Shown here: positions 55,116 to 64,000 of the stretch, in pieces
Position numbering within the stretch: the first letter of the stretch is position 1
Layout: each line of letters begins with the position of its first letter
Source: Sinomicrobium weinanense
Lineage (GTDB): Bacteria > Bacteroidota > Bacteroidia > Flavobacteriales > Flavobacteriaceae
Length of the DNA stretch: 64,000 nucleotides
Reading direction: 5' to 3'
Assembly: GCF_018863395.1 (NCBI RefSeq)
Contig: NZ_JAHKRR010000008.1
Span: 104,346-168,345, forward strand
Notes under the pieces: generated by a model
Seen by the model: the letters and a program-made list of their open reading frames with translations, nothing else
What the model was told of the DNA's origin: nothing
Database searches by the model: none
Position numbers and translations under genes: made by a program

Positions 55116-57356
55116 CTATTCCTCATAAAAATCCAGTTCGCCAATGGCAAGGGTATTGTCACTTCCTGCACTTTCCGTTCCGGTTATCCGTACATATCTG
55201 GCCGGGGCGGGGCTATTGAAAAAGTATTTACGCGTTGTAGGGTCGTTTATCAAATTTCCGAATTCAAAATCTCCTGCATTTTTCCAGTTTTTACCATCGG
55301 TGCTCACTTCTATCGTTCCCCGGGCCATCATTCCCCTGTCATTTTGTTTTTGAGGGGTATAGGCAAAGGCATTCAGATGATAGGCTTTCCCCAGATCAAC
55401 AGCAATATAATGGTTTGAACCGGACGCTTCCGATTGCCACCATGTTTGTTTGTTTTCGTCAATGGCCATGCCTGCTTTATGTTCGCCGGATTCACTATCT
55501 GTCTCTATTATCCTCCAGTCACCCTTTGCGATGCCCAGGGTTTCCGAGGTAACGGAACCATGCTCGTTGTTGATCACGGCAACTGCTTTCACCTCTCCTT
55601 TGGAGAGTTCAAAAGGCCCTGAATATTTTTTGCTGTCAGCGGTCGGCTTGCTACCATCGGCCGTATAATAGATATTGATGCTTTTATAAAGGTTTTCGGC
55701 AAGGTTTTCCTGATGGGGCTTCCAGTTAAAATCGGCTTGCAGCGGCCGGATCGTCACCTTGCCGTCGCCGGTCCTGAAAACCTGTAATTGCGGCGGGCGG
55801 GTTTTGTAGTAATAGGCCCCGATGGTCGCAATTGAAGGGGTGAGCCTGCCTGCCTCTATACGCAACCTGAATTTTGATGCCGTTACTTCCGGAAAACGCA
55901 ATATACGTTTGTAACCTATATTGGTAGCCGATGCAATTTCTTTCCAGCGGTTATTGATCCAGGCATCAACAGCATGCTTCTCCACGCGTTCACTGTGCGT
56001 ATGGACCGATTCCTGGATCAACAGCCGATTCAGGGTCACAGGCGATGGCGTAGTGATCGTGATCTCCCTGTCTTTCCCGTCTAACAGCACAAAAGTATTC
56101 AGGTCATTGTCCAGGGCCTGCTCCGGTGCAGATGAATTTTCAAACAGATTGTTATTGTAGGTTTCCCCGATACGTTTGCCCACTTCGTTCAGTACCCGTA
56201 CATCCTCAGGCGAAAACTTTCCTTCGCGATTCGGCGGAATATTTAAAAGAAATGTTGAATTTCCACCTACCGAACGTTCATAGATATCGAATACATCGTC
56301 CGTACTCCTCACTTTTTGCGTCGTATCGTCCCGGTAGAACCAGCCTTCCCTGATAGAGGTATTGGTTTCTGCCTGCTGATAGTGTAAAAATTTTGCGTCG
56401 TACAAACGATCCCGGCTTCCCATATCTTCTGCATACATATCCGGAAAATGATCGGTAGTGTCCGGGTTTTCCCGGTAGGGAATAACATTCCATTCGGATG
56501 TACGTGTGCTCCCCGATTCATTACCACACCAGCGAATGTCTTCCCGGCCAAAGATCACCGCTTCGGGTGCCAGGGTATGAATGAGTTTTTTCCAGGCTTT
56601 ATAATTATATTTCTGTCCGCCTTTTCTCTTGGGGTGGGCCCCGTCAAACCAGACCTCGTGTATCGGTCCGTATTCTGTGAGCAACTCAAACAGCTGGTTT
56701 AAAAAATATTCATTATAATCATCTACCAGAAACTCAAATTTGGTCTTATTGGCAAAAGGCCTTCCGGGGACCTCCCGTGGAATCGTACGTTTGGTATATG
56801 TACTCAGGTTTCCGTATAACCCATCGGCATTTTCGATCTGGTACAGGTCTGCGGGAGAAAGATAGATGCCTAGCTTTAATCCGTACTTTTTACAGGAAGC
56901 AGAGAGTTCTTTTAATATATCTCCCCTGCCATTCTGAAATCCGGTAGACATAATGCCGTGTTTGGTATAACGACTTTGCCATAAAACAAAACCGTCATGG
57001 TGTTTTACCGTAAGTATAACCATTTTCATTCCGGCAGCCTTCATGGCTTTACACCATTGGTCGGTATGCAATTCCTTCAGGTCAAAGACCTTCGGGTCTT
57101 CCTTACCGTTTCCCCATTCCATCCGGGTAAAGGTGTTGGGGCCAAAATGGATAAATGCGATAAATTCATTCTTTAACGCACTTAATTGCCTGGCCGTTGG
57201 TATAACATGTGCCGCTTTTTCGACAATTAATTCCTTGCTGTCGCCGGGGTTAACGGCTATTGTATTCCGGTATTTTATATTTTGCTGAGCCATGCAGTTA
57301 AATACTGTACCTGCAAACGCTATCAACAATAATGGCTTGCGCATTATCATCTTCAC
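55116..57356 (-). CDS. GH29 alpha-L-fucosidase-like with C-terminal binding domains
   Basis: A 746-residue secreted enzyme (signal ending near CMAQQ). The GH29 barrel covers about residues 50-390. It has FIAFIHFGPNTFTRMEWGNG, KHHDGF (118-123) and the nucleophile D238 in HEVWFDGAHPK. From about 410 a galactose-binding-like domain appears (FENSSAPEQALDND). A chitobiase-type beta-sandwich follows (IYYTADGSKPTADSKKYSGPF), then a discoidin-type (F5/8C) domain at the end (TWWQSEASGSNHYIAVDLG). It should release L-fucose or a related sugar outside the cytoplasm. It converges on murQ. Confidence 0.93.
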   Translation of the reverse strand: MKMIMRKPLLLIAFAGTVFNCMAQQNIKYRNTIAVNPGDSKELIVEKAAHVIPTARQLSALKNEFIAFIHFGPNTFTRMEWGNGKEDPKVFDLKELHTDQWCKAMKAAGMKMVILTVKHHDGFVLWQSRYTKHGIMSTGFQNGRGDILKELSASCKKYGLKLGIYLSPADLYQIENADGLYGNLSTYTKRTIPREVPGRPFANKTKFEFLVDDYNEYFLNQLFELLTEYGPIHEVWFDGAHPKRKGGQKYNYKAWKKLIHTLAPEAVIFGREDIRWCGNESGSTRTSEWNVIPYRENPDTTDHFPDMYAEDMGSRDRLYDAKFLHYQQAETNTSIREGWFYRDDTTQKVRSTDDVFDIYERSVGGNSTFLLNIPPNREGKFSPEDVRVLNEVGKRIGETYNNNLFENSSAPEQALDNDLNTFVLLDGKDREITITTPSPVTLNRLLIQESVHTHSERVEKHAVDAWINNRWKEIASATNIGYKRILRFPEVTASKFRLRIEAGRLTPSIATIGAYYYKTRPPQLQVFRTGDGKVTIRPLQADFNWKPHQENLAENLYKSINIYYTADGSKPTADSKKYSGPFELSKGEVKAVAVINNEHGSVTSETLGIAKGDWRIIETDSESGEHKAGMAIDENKQTWWQSEASGSNHYIAVDLGKAYHLNAFAYTPQKQNDRGMMARGTIEVSTDGKNWKNAGDFEFGNLINDPTTRKYFFNSPAPARYVRITGTESAGSDNTLAIGELDFYEE

Positions 57357-57658
57357 TGGTTTTACTGTTTTAGTCTTTAAGTTAGATACTGTTCATACAA
57401 AAATCATAATCAACGAGTCAAGCCCTATACATGTTATATAAGGGAGGTGCATTTTAAAAAGTCCCTACTTTGTGCACCTTTCGACTTTAGTTTATCCTGA
57501 GCTTGCCGAAGGGCTCAAGGTATCGCTTTGTGAAAAACTCAGTGGCCTTTGTGGGTTCCATTGTCATGGGCTTTATTTTACCACAGACCCTCACAAAGAA
57601 GGCACAGGGTGACACAGAGATTTCTATATAGATGTTAAAAATATAACCCGATTAGTCT
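57357..57658. other. Gene-free stretch with intergenic repeat sequences
   Basis: 302 bp without a gene. It contains a dyad AGGTGCA/TGCACCT (57445-57479), a CCTGAGC...GGCTCAAGG hairpin near 57497-57521, and degenerate CCTTTGTG/CACAAAG repeats at about 57525-57620. These are of the short dispersed type common between flavobacterial genes. Confidence 0.5.
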
Positions 57659-58453
57659 TTATTTAAAAGCATAAAACCTTACCCAGTCGATCTCCATTTC
57701 CACCGGCAGGTCCGCGGGGTCGACCTCACCGACCCATTCACCGCCCAGTTGCATATCCAGCAATAAATAGTGTTCTCCGTCGGCATAGGGGAACTGTTCT
57801 GCTTCATCGGTACTAATCCTCGGATAAGAAAATGTTCTTTTATCATTCACAAAAAACACCACACTGTCCCTGTATTTTTCAACAGCATAGGTATTGAATC
57901 CGTCAGGGTCTATCGGTGCAGTACCACCGTGTTTCGGGTTGTCTTTTATGTTCAGGTCAATGGTGTAGTGGGAATGTACGGTTTGATAAACAATACTGTC
58001 ATAGTTAAGGTGTTCCATAATGTCTATTTCTCCGCCACCCGGGTATTTCCTGCCCTGCCCCAGTAACCAGAACGCCGGCCATGCACCGGTTGCACTATTG
58101 AGCTTGGCACGTATTTCCAGCCGGCCGAATCCGAAACTTACCTTGTCTTTTGTATATACACCTCCGGTAAGGTATTTTGAGGTGTCGCTCGAAACGGTTG
58201 CATTATTTATTCCCCTGAGGACAAGTTTGCCGTTACGCATGGCATAGCAACTGTCAAAATCGCTCATATGCCGGTTCCAGTCCGATTCTCCCCGGGGTAT
58301 TTTTGACCATCGTGTGGTGTCGAAGGAATTCAACTGATCGAAATTCTCCTCCCAGACCGGTTTGGATCCCTGATGGTTATTTAATCCTGAACGGCATGCC
58401 AGTATTACGGCCAGGAACAGTATTGAAACCCCTGTTTTTTTCTGTAATGTCAT
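57659..58453 (-). CDS. GH16 family glycosidase lipoprotein
   Basis: A 264-residue lipoprotein (signal ending VILAC). The catalytic motif ExDxxE is present as GEIDIMEH (E142, D144, E147). The substrate groove sequences GRLEIRAKLNSATGAWPAFWLLG and the C-terminal MEIDWVRFYAFK are typical. Members cleave beta-1,3 or beta-1,4 glucans and galactans such as laminarin or agar. The plain EIDIMEH form fits a laminarinase- or general beta-glucanase-type enzyme, but substrate cannot be fixed. The ATG at 58453 starts a lipoprotein signal. The gene lies 48 bp after the DUF4091 gene. Confidence 0.93.
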   Translation of the reverse strand: MTLQKKTGVSILFLAVILACRSGLNNHQGSKPVWEENFDQLNSFDTTRWSKIPRGESDWNRHMSDFDSCYAMRNGKLVLRGINNATVSSDTSKYLTGGVYTKDKVSFGFGRLEIRAKLNSATGAWPAFWLLGQGRKYPGGGEIDIMEHLNYDSIVYQTVHSHYTIDLNIKDNPKHGGTAPIDPDGFNTYAVEKYRDSVVFFVNDKRTFSYPRISTDEAEQFPYADGEHYLLLDMQLGGEWVGEVDPADLPVEMEIDWVRFYAFK

Positions 58454-58501
58454 TTTTAATTCAATGGTACGTTTACAAGCCCGGGATATTCTCCCCCTCA
58501 T

Positions 58502-60262
58502 CTACCTGCTCAGTTCGTCCAATACCTGTTTGCCATGGTTCACCAATTCCGCACAGGGTATTTCCGGTGCTTCCTCGATATTAAACCGGGCTATTTCTTC
58601 TTCGAGTTTACGCAGCTTTTCCGTATCGGATGCTGCGGTGAACTTTTCGCGTAAGATGCGGATCTTTTCGGCATCCTGTATCCCTTCTTTTATACGTTCA
58701 AACCGGATTGAGCTCCTGCCGTCGGGATAGATGACATAGGTATCTCCGGCCGGCCATGTACGGAAACGGGAGTCCGTAAGCGGATTTTCTGTCCAGGAAT
58801 TGTAAGACCAGTGCAGGTAGCCATCCAGTCCGGCGGCCATGGCATACCATCCCATGAATACAGCTTCTGACGGGTCTGAAAATGTAAAAATATTCGGAAA
58901 CTTGTCAGAACAGCACACATAATAAGTGCTGATCAGCCCGTTTTCCTTTCTGAATTTCAGGTCTTTATCATCAAAAGACGCTCCATAGGCCACACAAATA
59001 TCCTTAAGCATGGGATATTCCCGGTAGCTTTTGTGATTGTCTGCCAGTGCTACCCCCATCTCGGGTACCACGGTTTCCAGCAGTTGCAATGCCTCTTTCA
59101 TTTCTTCCGGCGATCTTTCGTCCATGGCAATATTGGTAAAGGCCAGCCAGCCTTTTGCCTCCAGATGGTCACGGAATGACCTTAGGAATGGGGTCCAGAG
59201 TTCGGCAAACACTTCGGTGCCCGGTTTGGCACTTACATTGACCATTTCGCCCGAAACCCCGTCCATATAGTGAATTTCATGGTTCCACGGCAGCAATGAA
59301 TAACAGTTGATCTGTTTGTCTACCCCGAGACCCATCATAAAATTGACCCAGCGGTCGAATATGGTATAGTCGTATTCCCATGTTCCGTCTGTTTTCTTTG
59401 TCCAGGTGATCATGTCTTCATAAGGATCGTACGTCTGGTTGTTCCACGGGTCCTTGTTTACGTTGGTAGTGATCACTTTTTGTCCGGCATCTGCCAGCAT
59501 TTTCATAGGGGTTTTCATCAATTCCCAGTGTTCTTCGGACCAGACTTCCACATTATGGACACGTGCAATGGCAGACGGGTGTTGCCACATATCCAGGTGG
59601 AATGCCCAGTCTTTCGGTGCCGGCAGCGTTTGCGGTATGACCTCCAGGCTTATTTTTAATTCTCTAGCGGGTTCATTCCGTGCATACAGGTTTAACGTAC
59701 TGGTATATACCCCGGGGGTGGCATCTGAAGGAATGTCAAAACTCAGCCACACGGGCTGTGTGGTGTTGGCCGCCATATCGAAACAATCCACATGATCTAA
59801 TGCATCGGCAGACAATGACACCGGGAAATCTTCCGGTTTCCGGTGACCGCATCCCTCGGCAAAAATATCCGTCAGCACATAGCGCACAAACCTGGCCTGC
59901 CCTATGGAAGCATCCAAAGTGGAACCATCTGCCGATTTAAAGGGTGAAAATTCAAATTCGACCTGATCGACAGGCTGGTCCGACCACAATACCAGTTGTG
60001 CCGATACCCGCTCCCCGCGCCAGCCACTGCCATTCCAGTCTACGGATGGCTCAACATCGGGTATATCCGATTTGGCATAGCGTTTATCAGTGGTCCCGAA
60101 TGAAAAGTTCAGGCCCTTTACGGCCGACCAGTCTGCATCTGAAACATTCGGGTCATCAGCTTCGGCATAGGTCTCACAGGATCTTTCCGGACGGGGTTGA
60201 TTGCAGGCGGTTAGCAAAGCAAGCCCCAGAAGCAACAGTAGGTGGTAGTTTTTTCTTATCAT
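58502..60262 (-). CDS. DUF4091-type glycoside-hydrolase-like lipoprotein
   Basis: A 586-residue lipoprotein (lipobox LLTAC). The N-terminal beta-sandwich (GERVSAQLVLWSDQPVDQVEF, WLSFDIPSDATPGVYTSTLNLYA) leads to a TIM-barrel-like region (WAFHLDMWQHPSAIARVHNV, LAFTNIAMDERSPEEMKEAL, GWYAMAAGLDGYLHWSYNSW). This fits the DUF4091/DUF6067 proteins, which look like glycosidases but have little biochemical data. The ATG at 60262 begins the lipoprotein signal. It should share a transcript with the GH16 gene downstream. A dyad GTGTT-AACG-AACAC is 78 bp upstream of its start. Confidence 0.85.
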   Translation of the reverse strand: MIRKNYHLLLLLGLALLTACNQPRPERSCETYAEADDPNVSDADWSAVKGLNFSFGTTDKRYAKSDIPDVEPSVDWNGSGWRGERVSAQLVLWSDQPVDQVEFEFSPFKSADGSTLDASIGQARFVRYVLTDIFAEGCGHRKPEDFPVSLSADALDHVDCFDMAANTTQPVWLSFDIPSDATPGVYTSTLNLYARNEPARELKISLEVIPQTLPAPKDWAFHLDMWQHPSAIARVHNVEVWSEEHWELMKTPMKMLADAGQKVITTNVNKDPWNNQTYDPYEDMITWTKKTDGTWEYDYTIFDRWVNFMMGLGVDKQINCYSLLPWNHEIHYMDGVSGEMVNVSAKPGTEVFAELWTPFLRSFRDHLEAKGWLAFTNIAMDERSPEEMKEALQLLETVVPEMGVALADNHKSYREYPMLKDICVAYGASFDDKDLKFRKENGLISTYYVCCSDKFPNIFTFSDPSEAVFMGWYAMAAGLDGYLHWSYNSWTENPLTDSRFRTWPAGDTYVIYPDGRSSIRFERIKEGIQDAEKIRILREKFTAASDTEKLRKLEEEIARFNIEEAPEIPCAELVNHGKQVLDELSR

Positions 60263-60693
60263 AATGGTATTGGTATAAGTTTCCTTTAAATAAAAATCCT
60301 GATACCGCCAGGTTAACGACCTGAGCAGATCACTCATCAAGTGTTAACGAACACATTTTATATAACATTTATTCGTCCAAGGCAAAAAACGGTCAATAAT
60401 AATGGCGATGAACACGCAACTAAATCATTATAAACCAGTCAAAAAATTAAAAATATTTCAACAGTTTGAATTGATCACTGCCAAATTGCATTAAATGAGG
60501 CATAAAGTTAAACAAAATTTCACGATAAAAAGCAAAATGAAAAAGAATACCAAAAACGGAATCATCCTTATCTTAGAAAACAAAGATCCGCTAGTGATAC
60601 CGGTCCCTTTAAAAATACAGGGATCAACGGTAGGGTCCATTCATCTACCGTCCTTCGTAAAGAATTTCTTTAGAAGGCACCTTCGCTTTTAAG
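60263..60693. promoter_or_regulatory. Control region upstream of the DUF4091 gene
   Basis: 431 bp. It holds the dyad GTGTTAACGAACAC (60341-60354), an AT-rich stretch, a doubtful small frame, and a stem-loop CTTC-g-TAAAG/CTTTA-GAAG at about 60655-60678. No clear -7 box was seen. Confidence 0.4.
60495..60692 (+). CDS. Possible small protein (65 residues), doubtful
   Basis: A short frame with a basic start and a hydrophobic middle (NGIILILENKDPLVIPVPLKIQG). A second ATG lies at 60537 (MKKNTKNG). No family resemblance and no clear ribosome site were seen, and the end overlaps a stem-loop. It is listed only because it fills a gap on the strand opposite its neighbours. Confidence 0.25.
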   Translation: MRHKVKQNFTIKSKMKKNTKNGIILILENKDPLVIPVPLKIQGSTVGSIHLPSFVKNFFRRHLRF

Positions 60694-61788
60694 CTATGCC
60701 CTATATTGTTTCCGGATTTTCCGTTCGGGCTGCCGGCAAAAGAGATACAGGCAGGTAAGGAACAGCCATTCCAGGGGTTTCATCAGCACATAGGTCAGGT
60801 TTGCCCCCAAAGGCGAATTGATTTTTATGGAAAGGTTATATCCATACCGGTCATAATTCCGGCGGATGATGCGATGTACTGCCGGCGAAATATCACAAAC
60901 CCACTCTTCGAAAGCATTGGCTATAAGCAATTGCCGGTTTACGATAATCGTATTCCCTCCTCTCCTGCCCAAACGTATCGGCTTAACCAGTTTTGGGCTC
61001 CCACAGGCGGCCACCGTGCACAGGTAATGTCCGCGATGGTCCAGGACCGGCGGATGCATTTTTTGAGAGAACTTCCACGTGGCAGTGTCTGTAAAGACCT
61101 TAACCAGGGCATCCGCATCCTGCCCGAAAAGTATCAGTAACAATGTGCAGATCAATAAAACCGGTAGCAGTAGCAACAGTACCCAGACAGGCCTATTGAG
61201 CTTTTCCGAAAGGTATTGATTGACCGTGTTCAAATAACGGTTGTTGTATGACCGCGGAACCGACCTTTTTATTTCGACAGTTACAAACCGATACAGCAAA
61301 CAGCCTCCGGCAATCATGTTAAATACCGGAAGCGGGTACAAAAGAACGGAGTCGGCACCGGCATACATCCCCAGGCTTTCAATGTTGTGCCCCGATAACT
61401 GGACAAGAAGGACCAGGCTCAGCACTATACCGATAAACACAAATACGGCAGACAAAACCGCGGTTAAAGGCGGTAGTTTATTTCCCTTCCTCCATAAAAG
61501 AAAAACCGCAGCGTAAAAAAGCAAGGCATAAAACAACAAGGCAGGGTACTGCTCTTCTCCAAACGGGCTGTAACATGCACCACCTACGGGATCGATAGCT
61601 TCGTGATACGGATGGCTATGGGCAGACATGCCCACGGCAAATAAACACATCGTAAACACATAAATAACAATAAAACCGATTTCAGTCCATTTTGCGGACG
61701 GCCTGCATGCTTTTACCCCCGCAACAACTATTATAGCGGATGTAATAAGCAGCATTAAAATGAAGATCAGTATAGAAACGGGAGACAC
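60694..61788 (-). CDS. DUF6688-like membrane protein
   Basis: A 364-residue protein with about seven hydrophobic helices and a soluble C-terminal third. The conserved part is YLCTVAACGSPKLVKPIRLGRRGGNTIIVNRQLLIANAFEEW, followed by HRIIRRNYDRYGYNLSIKINSPLGANLTYVLMKPLEWLF. This resembles DUF6688, a family of unknown function also seen in Firmicutes; the match is from memory. Nothing nearby explains its role. It lies 63 bp after the acyltransferase gene and may be cotranscribed. Confidence 0.75.
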   Translation of the reverse strand: MSPVSILIFILMLLITSAIIVVAGVKACRPSAKWTEIGFIVIYVFTMCLFAVGMSAHSHPYHEAIDPVGGACYSPFGEEQYPALLFYALLFYAAVFLLWRKGNKLPPLTAVLSAVFVFIGIVLSLVLLVQLSGHNIESLGMYAGADSVLLYPLPVFNMIAGGCLLYRFVTVEIKRSVPRSYNNRYLNTVNQYLSEKLNRPVWVLLLLLPVLLICTLLLILFGQDADALVKVFTDTATWKFSQKMHPPVLDHRGHYLCTVAACGSPKLVKPIRLGRRGGNTIIVNRQLLIANAFEEWVCDISPAVHRIIRRNYDRYGYNLSIKINSPLGANLTYVLMKPLEWLFLTCLYLFCRQPERKIRKQYRA

Positions 61789-61851
61789 TGTTTATCGTTT
61801 TATTATACCGAAAACACAAAGTGATTACTTGTAATGATTATCGGGAAAGTA

Positions 61852-63663
61852 TTATTTGCTGTCATTGTTATCCATAAACTTGCGTTCCAGTTCTTCCTGA
61901 AATTCTTCCATGACAGGCTTTACCGTGCTTTCGGGAAGGTCTGCTATGCGGATATACATTAATCCGTCTACGGAATTATTGAAAAGGGGGTCTACATTAA
62001 AGGCCACTACTTTAGCGTTTTGCTTGATGTACTTTTTTATGAGTACGGGCAAGCGCAGGTTCCCCGGTTCCACTTCGTCAATAATGCGATCGAACTTGTT
62101 CAGGTCGGCCTCGGTCTCGTCAAACACAAAATCCTTGTCGGCATCCTTCAGCTTCACCTTAAATTCCTTTTTGGGCTTGATATACTGCGCCACATACGGA
62201 TCGTAGTAATTGGATTTCATAAACTCGATCATCAGTGACTTGGAAAAGTTGGAAAACTGGTTGCTGATGCTCACCCCTCCTATGAGGTATTTGTGCTCCG
62301 GGTATCTCAGGGTAGTATGCACTATGCCTTTCCACAGTAGGAAAAGCGGCATGGGTTTTTGCTGGTATTCCTTAATGATGAATGCCCGGCCCATTTCTAT
62401 GGACTCGCTCATCATCTTATACAATTCCGGTTCAAAACGGAAAAGGTCCTGCAGGTAAAATCCGTCTATACCGTATTCGGCGAAAATCTCGGATCCCAGT
62501 CCCATCCGGTATGCTCCGACGATCTTTTTTTCTGCATTATCCCATAAAAACATATGGTGATAATAGGTATCAAAATAATCGAGGTCCACAGCCTGGTTTG
62601 TCCCTTCTCCAATTTCCCTGAAGGTAATTTCTCTGAGTCTTCCCATTTCCTGTAACACATGGGGTATTTTGCCCGATGAGGCCAGAAAGACTTCATAGTT
62701 CTTGCTTTTCAGCAATCTGCTGTCATCTTCCCTGAGTTGATCGATCTCCTTTTCCATGAGTTCTGCCGCCACAGGGGTAATGATCTTTTTAGGGACTTTC
62801 GGAAGTCTTAATGATGAAGGGACTTTGCGCAGCAGGCTTTCTTTCTGATACGGATTGGCCAGCATATAGGTTTTTTTGCGCAAAAATTCCGTAAATGTAT
62901 CGAGGGTATCAAATTCCCGTTGTGTATCTACAGAGATAGGCCTTCCTATCCGCACCCGGATCACCCTGTTCTTTTGTGTAAGCAACTCAGAAGGTAGCTT
63001 AGCCGTGCGCAGTGTATCGCTTATTTTGGCCAGCCTGTAGAAGAAACGACTGTTCTTGGCATGAAAATAAACGGGGACCACCGGCACTTCCGCCTTTTTT
63101 ATCAGCTTCATCGCTGCTTCCTCCCAGGGCTTGTCCACAATTAATTTTCCATCCCTGTAAGTAGATACTTCGCCAGCCGGGAATATGCCCAGGGGATGGC
63201 CTTCTTTTAAATGCCGAATGGATTGCTTAAACCCGGCCACGCTCGATTTAACATCCTTGCGTTCTTCAAACGGGTTTACCGGCATGATATATGGCCCTAA
63301 GGGTTCGATGCGATGCAGCAGAAAATTAGCTATGATCTTATAGTCGGGACGTTCTCCCAGAAGCAATTTCAGTAGCAGTATACCATCTATTCCCCCCAAA
63401 GGATGATTGGAAATCGTTATATAACTCCCTTCTTTGGGAAGCCTTTTCATGTCTTCTTCGGGAATTTCGAAACGGATCTGGAACTCGTCGAGGATCGCAT
63501 CCAGAAATTCTATATTATTCAGGTGTTTATTCCTGTTGTAGATTTTGTTTAGTGTAGATATTTTAAGCAATTTCATGAGAATCCAACCTATAAAGGTTCC
63601 GAATATTCCGTATTTATCCACATGAATTGCCTTTGCAACTTCTTTTGCAGTGACTAAGCCCAT
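61852..63663 (-). CDS. Two-domain acyltransferase, OlsF-type (ornithine/amino-lipid synthesis)
   Basis: A 603-residue protein joining two acyltransferases. Residues about 75-275 are a PlsC-like domain: ISNHPLGGIDG (N86, H87; five residues between H and D instead of four), FPAGEVS (161-167) and VPVVPVYFHAKNS. Residues about 320-520 resemble the N-acyltransferase OlsB (LRHIT-like MGRLREITFREIGEG, then FYLQDLFRFE, SIEMGRAFI). This order matches bifunctional OlsF of Bacteroidota, which builds ornithine or related amino-acid lipids for the membrane. The exact amino acid is unknown. It lies next to the rRNA operon. Confidence 0.88.
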   Translation of the reverse strand: MGLVTAKEVAKAIHVDKYGIFGTFIGWILMKLLKISTLNKIYNRNKHLNNIEFLDAILDEFQIRFEIPEEDMKRLPKEGSYITISNHPLGGIDGILLLKLLLGERPDYKIIANFLLHRIEPLGPYIMPVNPFEERKDVKSSVAGFKQSIRHLKEGHPLGIFPAGEVSTYRDGKLIVDKPWEEAAMKLIKKAEVPVVPVYFHAKNSRFFYRLAKISDTLRTAKLPSELLTQKNRVIRVRIGRPISVDTQREFDTLDTFTEFLRKKTYMLANPYQKESLLRKVPSSLRLPKVPKKIITPVAAELMEKEIDQLREDDSRLLKSKNYEVFLASSGKIPHVLQEMGRLREITFREIGEGTNQAVDLDYFDTYYHHMFLWDNAEKKIVGAYRMGLGSEIFAEYGIDGFYLQDLFRFEPELYKMMSESIEMGRAFIIKEYQQKPMPLFLLWKGIVHTTLRYPEHKYLIGGVSISNQFSNFSKSLMIEFMKSNYYDPYVAQYIKPKKEFKVKLKDADKDFVFDETEADLNKFDRIIDEVEPGNLRLPVLIKKYIKQNAKVVAFNVDPLFNNSVDGLMYIRIADLPESTVKPVMEEFQEELERKFMDNNDSK

Positions 63664-63819
63664 TGATTGATTATTAAGCGAACTACAAATTTACACAAAA
63701 TAGTTTCACCGTTTATTGCTTAAATATAAATCGCTGCTTAATCTTTCGCAGGATCGGGTTTAAGAGTTGTAGAGATCGTGGTGGTGGGGAGGTTCCAGGT
63801 TTCAGGTTGCAGGTTGCAA

Positions 63820-63870
63820 GTTACAGGTTGCAGGTTTGGTATATTGCTGAGCAAACCTGCAACCTGTAAC
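63820..63870. repeat. 19-bp perfect inverted repeat of heptamer-like units
   Basis: GTTACAGGTTGCAGGTTTG (63820-63838) and its exact complement (63852-63870) flank a 13-base loop. The left arm is preceded by more AGGTTGC/CAGGTT units from 63795, giving a degenerate tandem repeat. It lies between the acyltransferase start and the 5S rRNA terminator. Confidence 0.8.
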
Positions 63871-63900
63871 CTGTAACACTACTTCCTTCACTTTCGGGCA

Positions 63901-63933
63901 TAAAAAAACCCCTCACATCACTGTGAAGGGTTT
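63901..63933 (-). terminator. rRNA operon terminator
   Basis: On the minus strand AAACCCTTCACA pairs with TGTGAGGGGTTT (one G-T pair) around a GTGA loop, followed by seven T. It directly follows the 5S rRNA end. Confidence 0.92.
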
Positions 63934-63937
63934 AAAG

Positions 63938-64000
63938 AAGGCGGCGACATACTCTCCCGCTTTCGCAGTACCATCTGCGCACATGGGCTTAACTTCTCTG
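63938..64000 (-). rRNA. rrf: 5S rRNA, 3' part
   Basis: On the minus strand the sequence reads AGAGAAGTTAAGCCCATGTG, then GCGCAGATGGTACTGCG, GGGAGAGTATGTCGCCGCCTT, which is the conserved 3' half of a bacteroidetal 5S rRNA. The 5' half lies beyond the window edge. The exact 3' end is uncertain by one or two bases. The rest of the rRNA operon should lie to the right. Confidence 0.95.

Overview
The window looks like a chromosomal segment of a polysaccharide-degrading member of the Bacteroidota, most likely a marine-type Flavobacteriaceae. The reasons are two SusC/SusD outer-membrane uptake pairs, five Cys-type sulfatases, many lipoprotein glycosidases, a type IX secretion adhesin with its PorP/SprF partner, scarcity of Shine-Dalgarno sites and several TAnnTTTG -7 boxes. 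The genus cannot be fixed from sequence reading alone.

Region 1 (1-28300) is a large carbohydrate locus. The minus strand carries a GH127-like enzyme (cut by the window start), a GH5 enzyme, a beta-helix lipoprotein and a sulfatase. Next comes a ribose/nucleoside cassette: GRP-type sugar transporter, ribokinase and periplasmic nucleoside hydrolase, with a LacI regulator divergent from it. A CstA-like transporter, an FAD oxidoreductase lipoprotein, four more sulfatases and an SGNH esterase follow. A membrane-anchored AraC regulator and a SusC/SusD pair on the plus strand close the region with a clear terminator. Together these suggest uptake and desulfation of a sulfated, arabinose- or rhamnose-type glycan.

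Region 2 (28300-44350) is accessory. The plus strand has single genes: YagU-like membrane protein, rifampin ADP-ribosyltransferase, VOC protein, RibD/DHFR-like reductase and amidohydrolase. The minus strand has a PorP/SprF protein, a 1394-residue adhesin with a 588-bp internal tandem repeat, and an eight-gene run of unknown lipoproteins and membrane proteins. The adhesin and the unknown run share a 49-bp upstream element built of sites phased by 11 bp.

Region 3 (44350-61800) holds a second SusC/SusD locus with an SSS symporter, a DUF1080 protein and a Gfo/Idh/MocA oxidoreductase. It is divergent from a DeoR regulator and MurQ, which points to amino-sugar (possibly N-acetylmuramic acid) use. 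GH29, GH16 and DUF4091 enzymes and a DUF6688-like membrane protein follow. Region 4 (61850-64000) has a fused acyltransferase of the ornithine-lipid type and the 3' end of a 5S rRNA with its terminator.

The most unusual feature is a family of five structured intergenic repeats built from GATTGA/TCAATC modules. Two copies carry exactly the same 27-bp core in opposite orientations. No tRNA, CRISPR array, transposase or prophage was seen.
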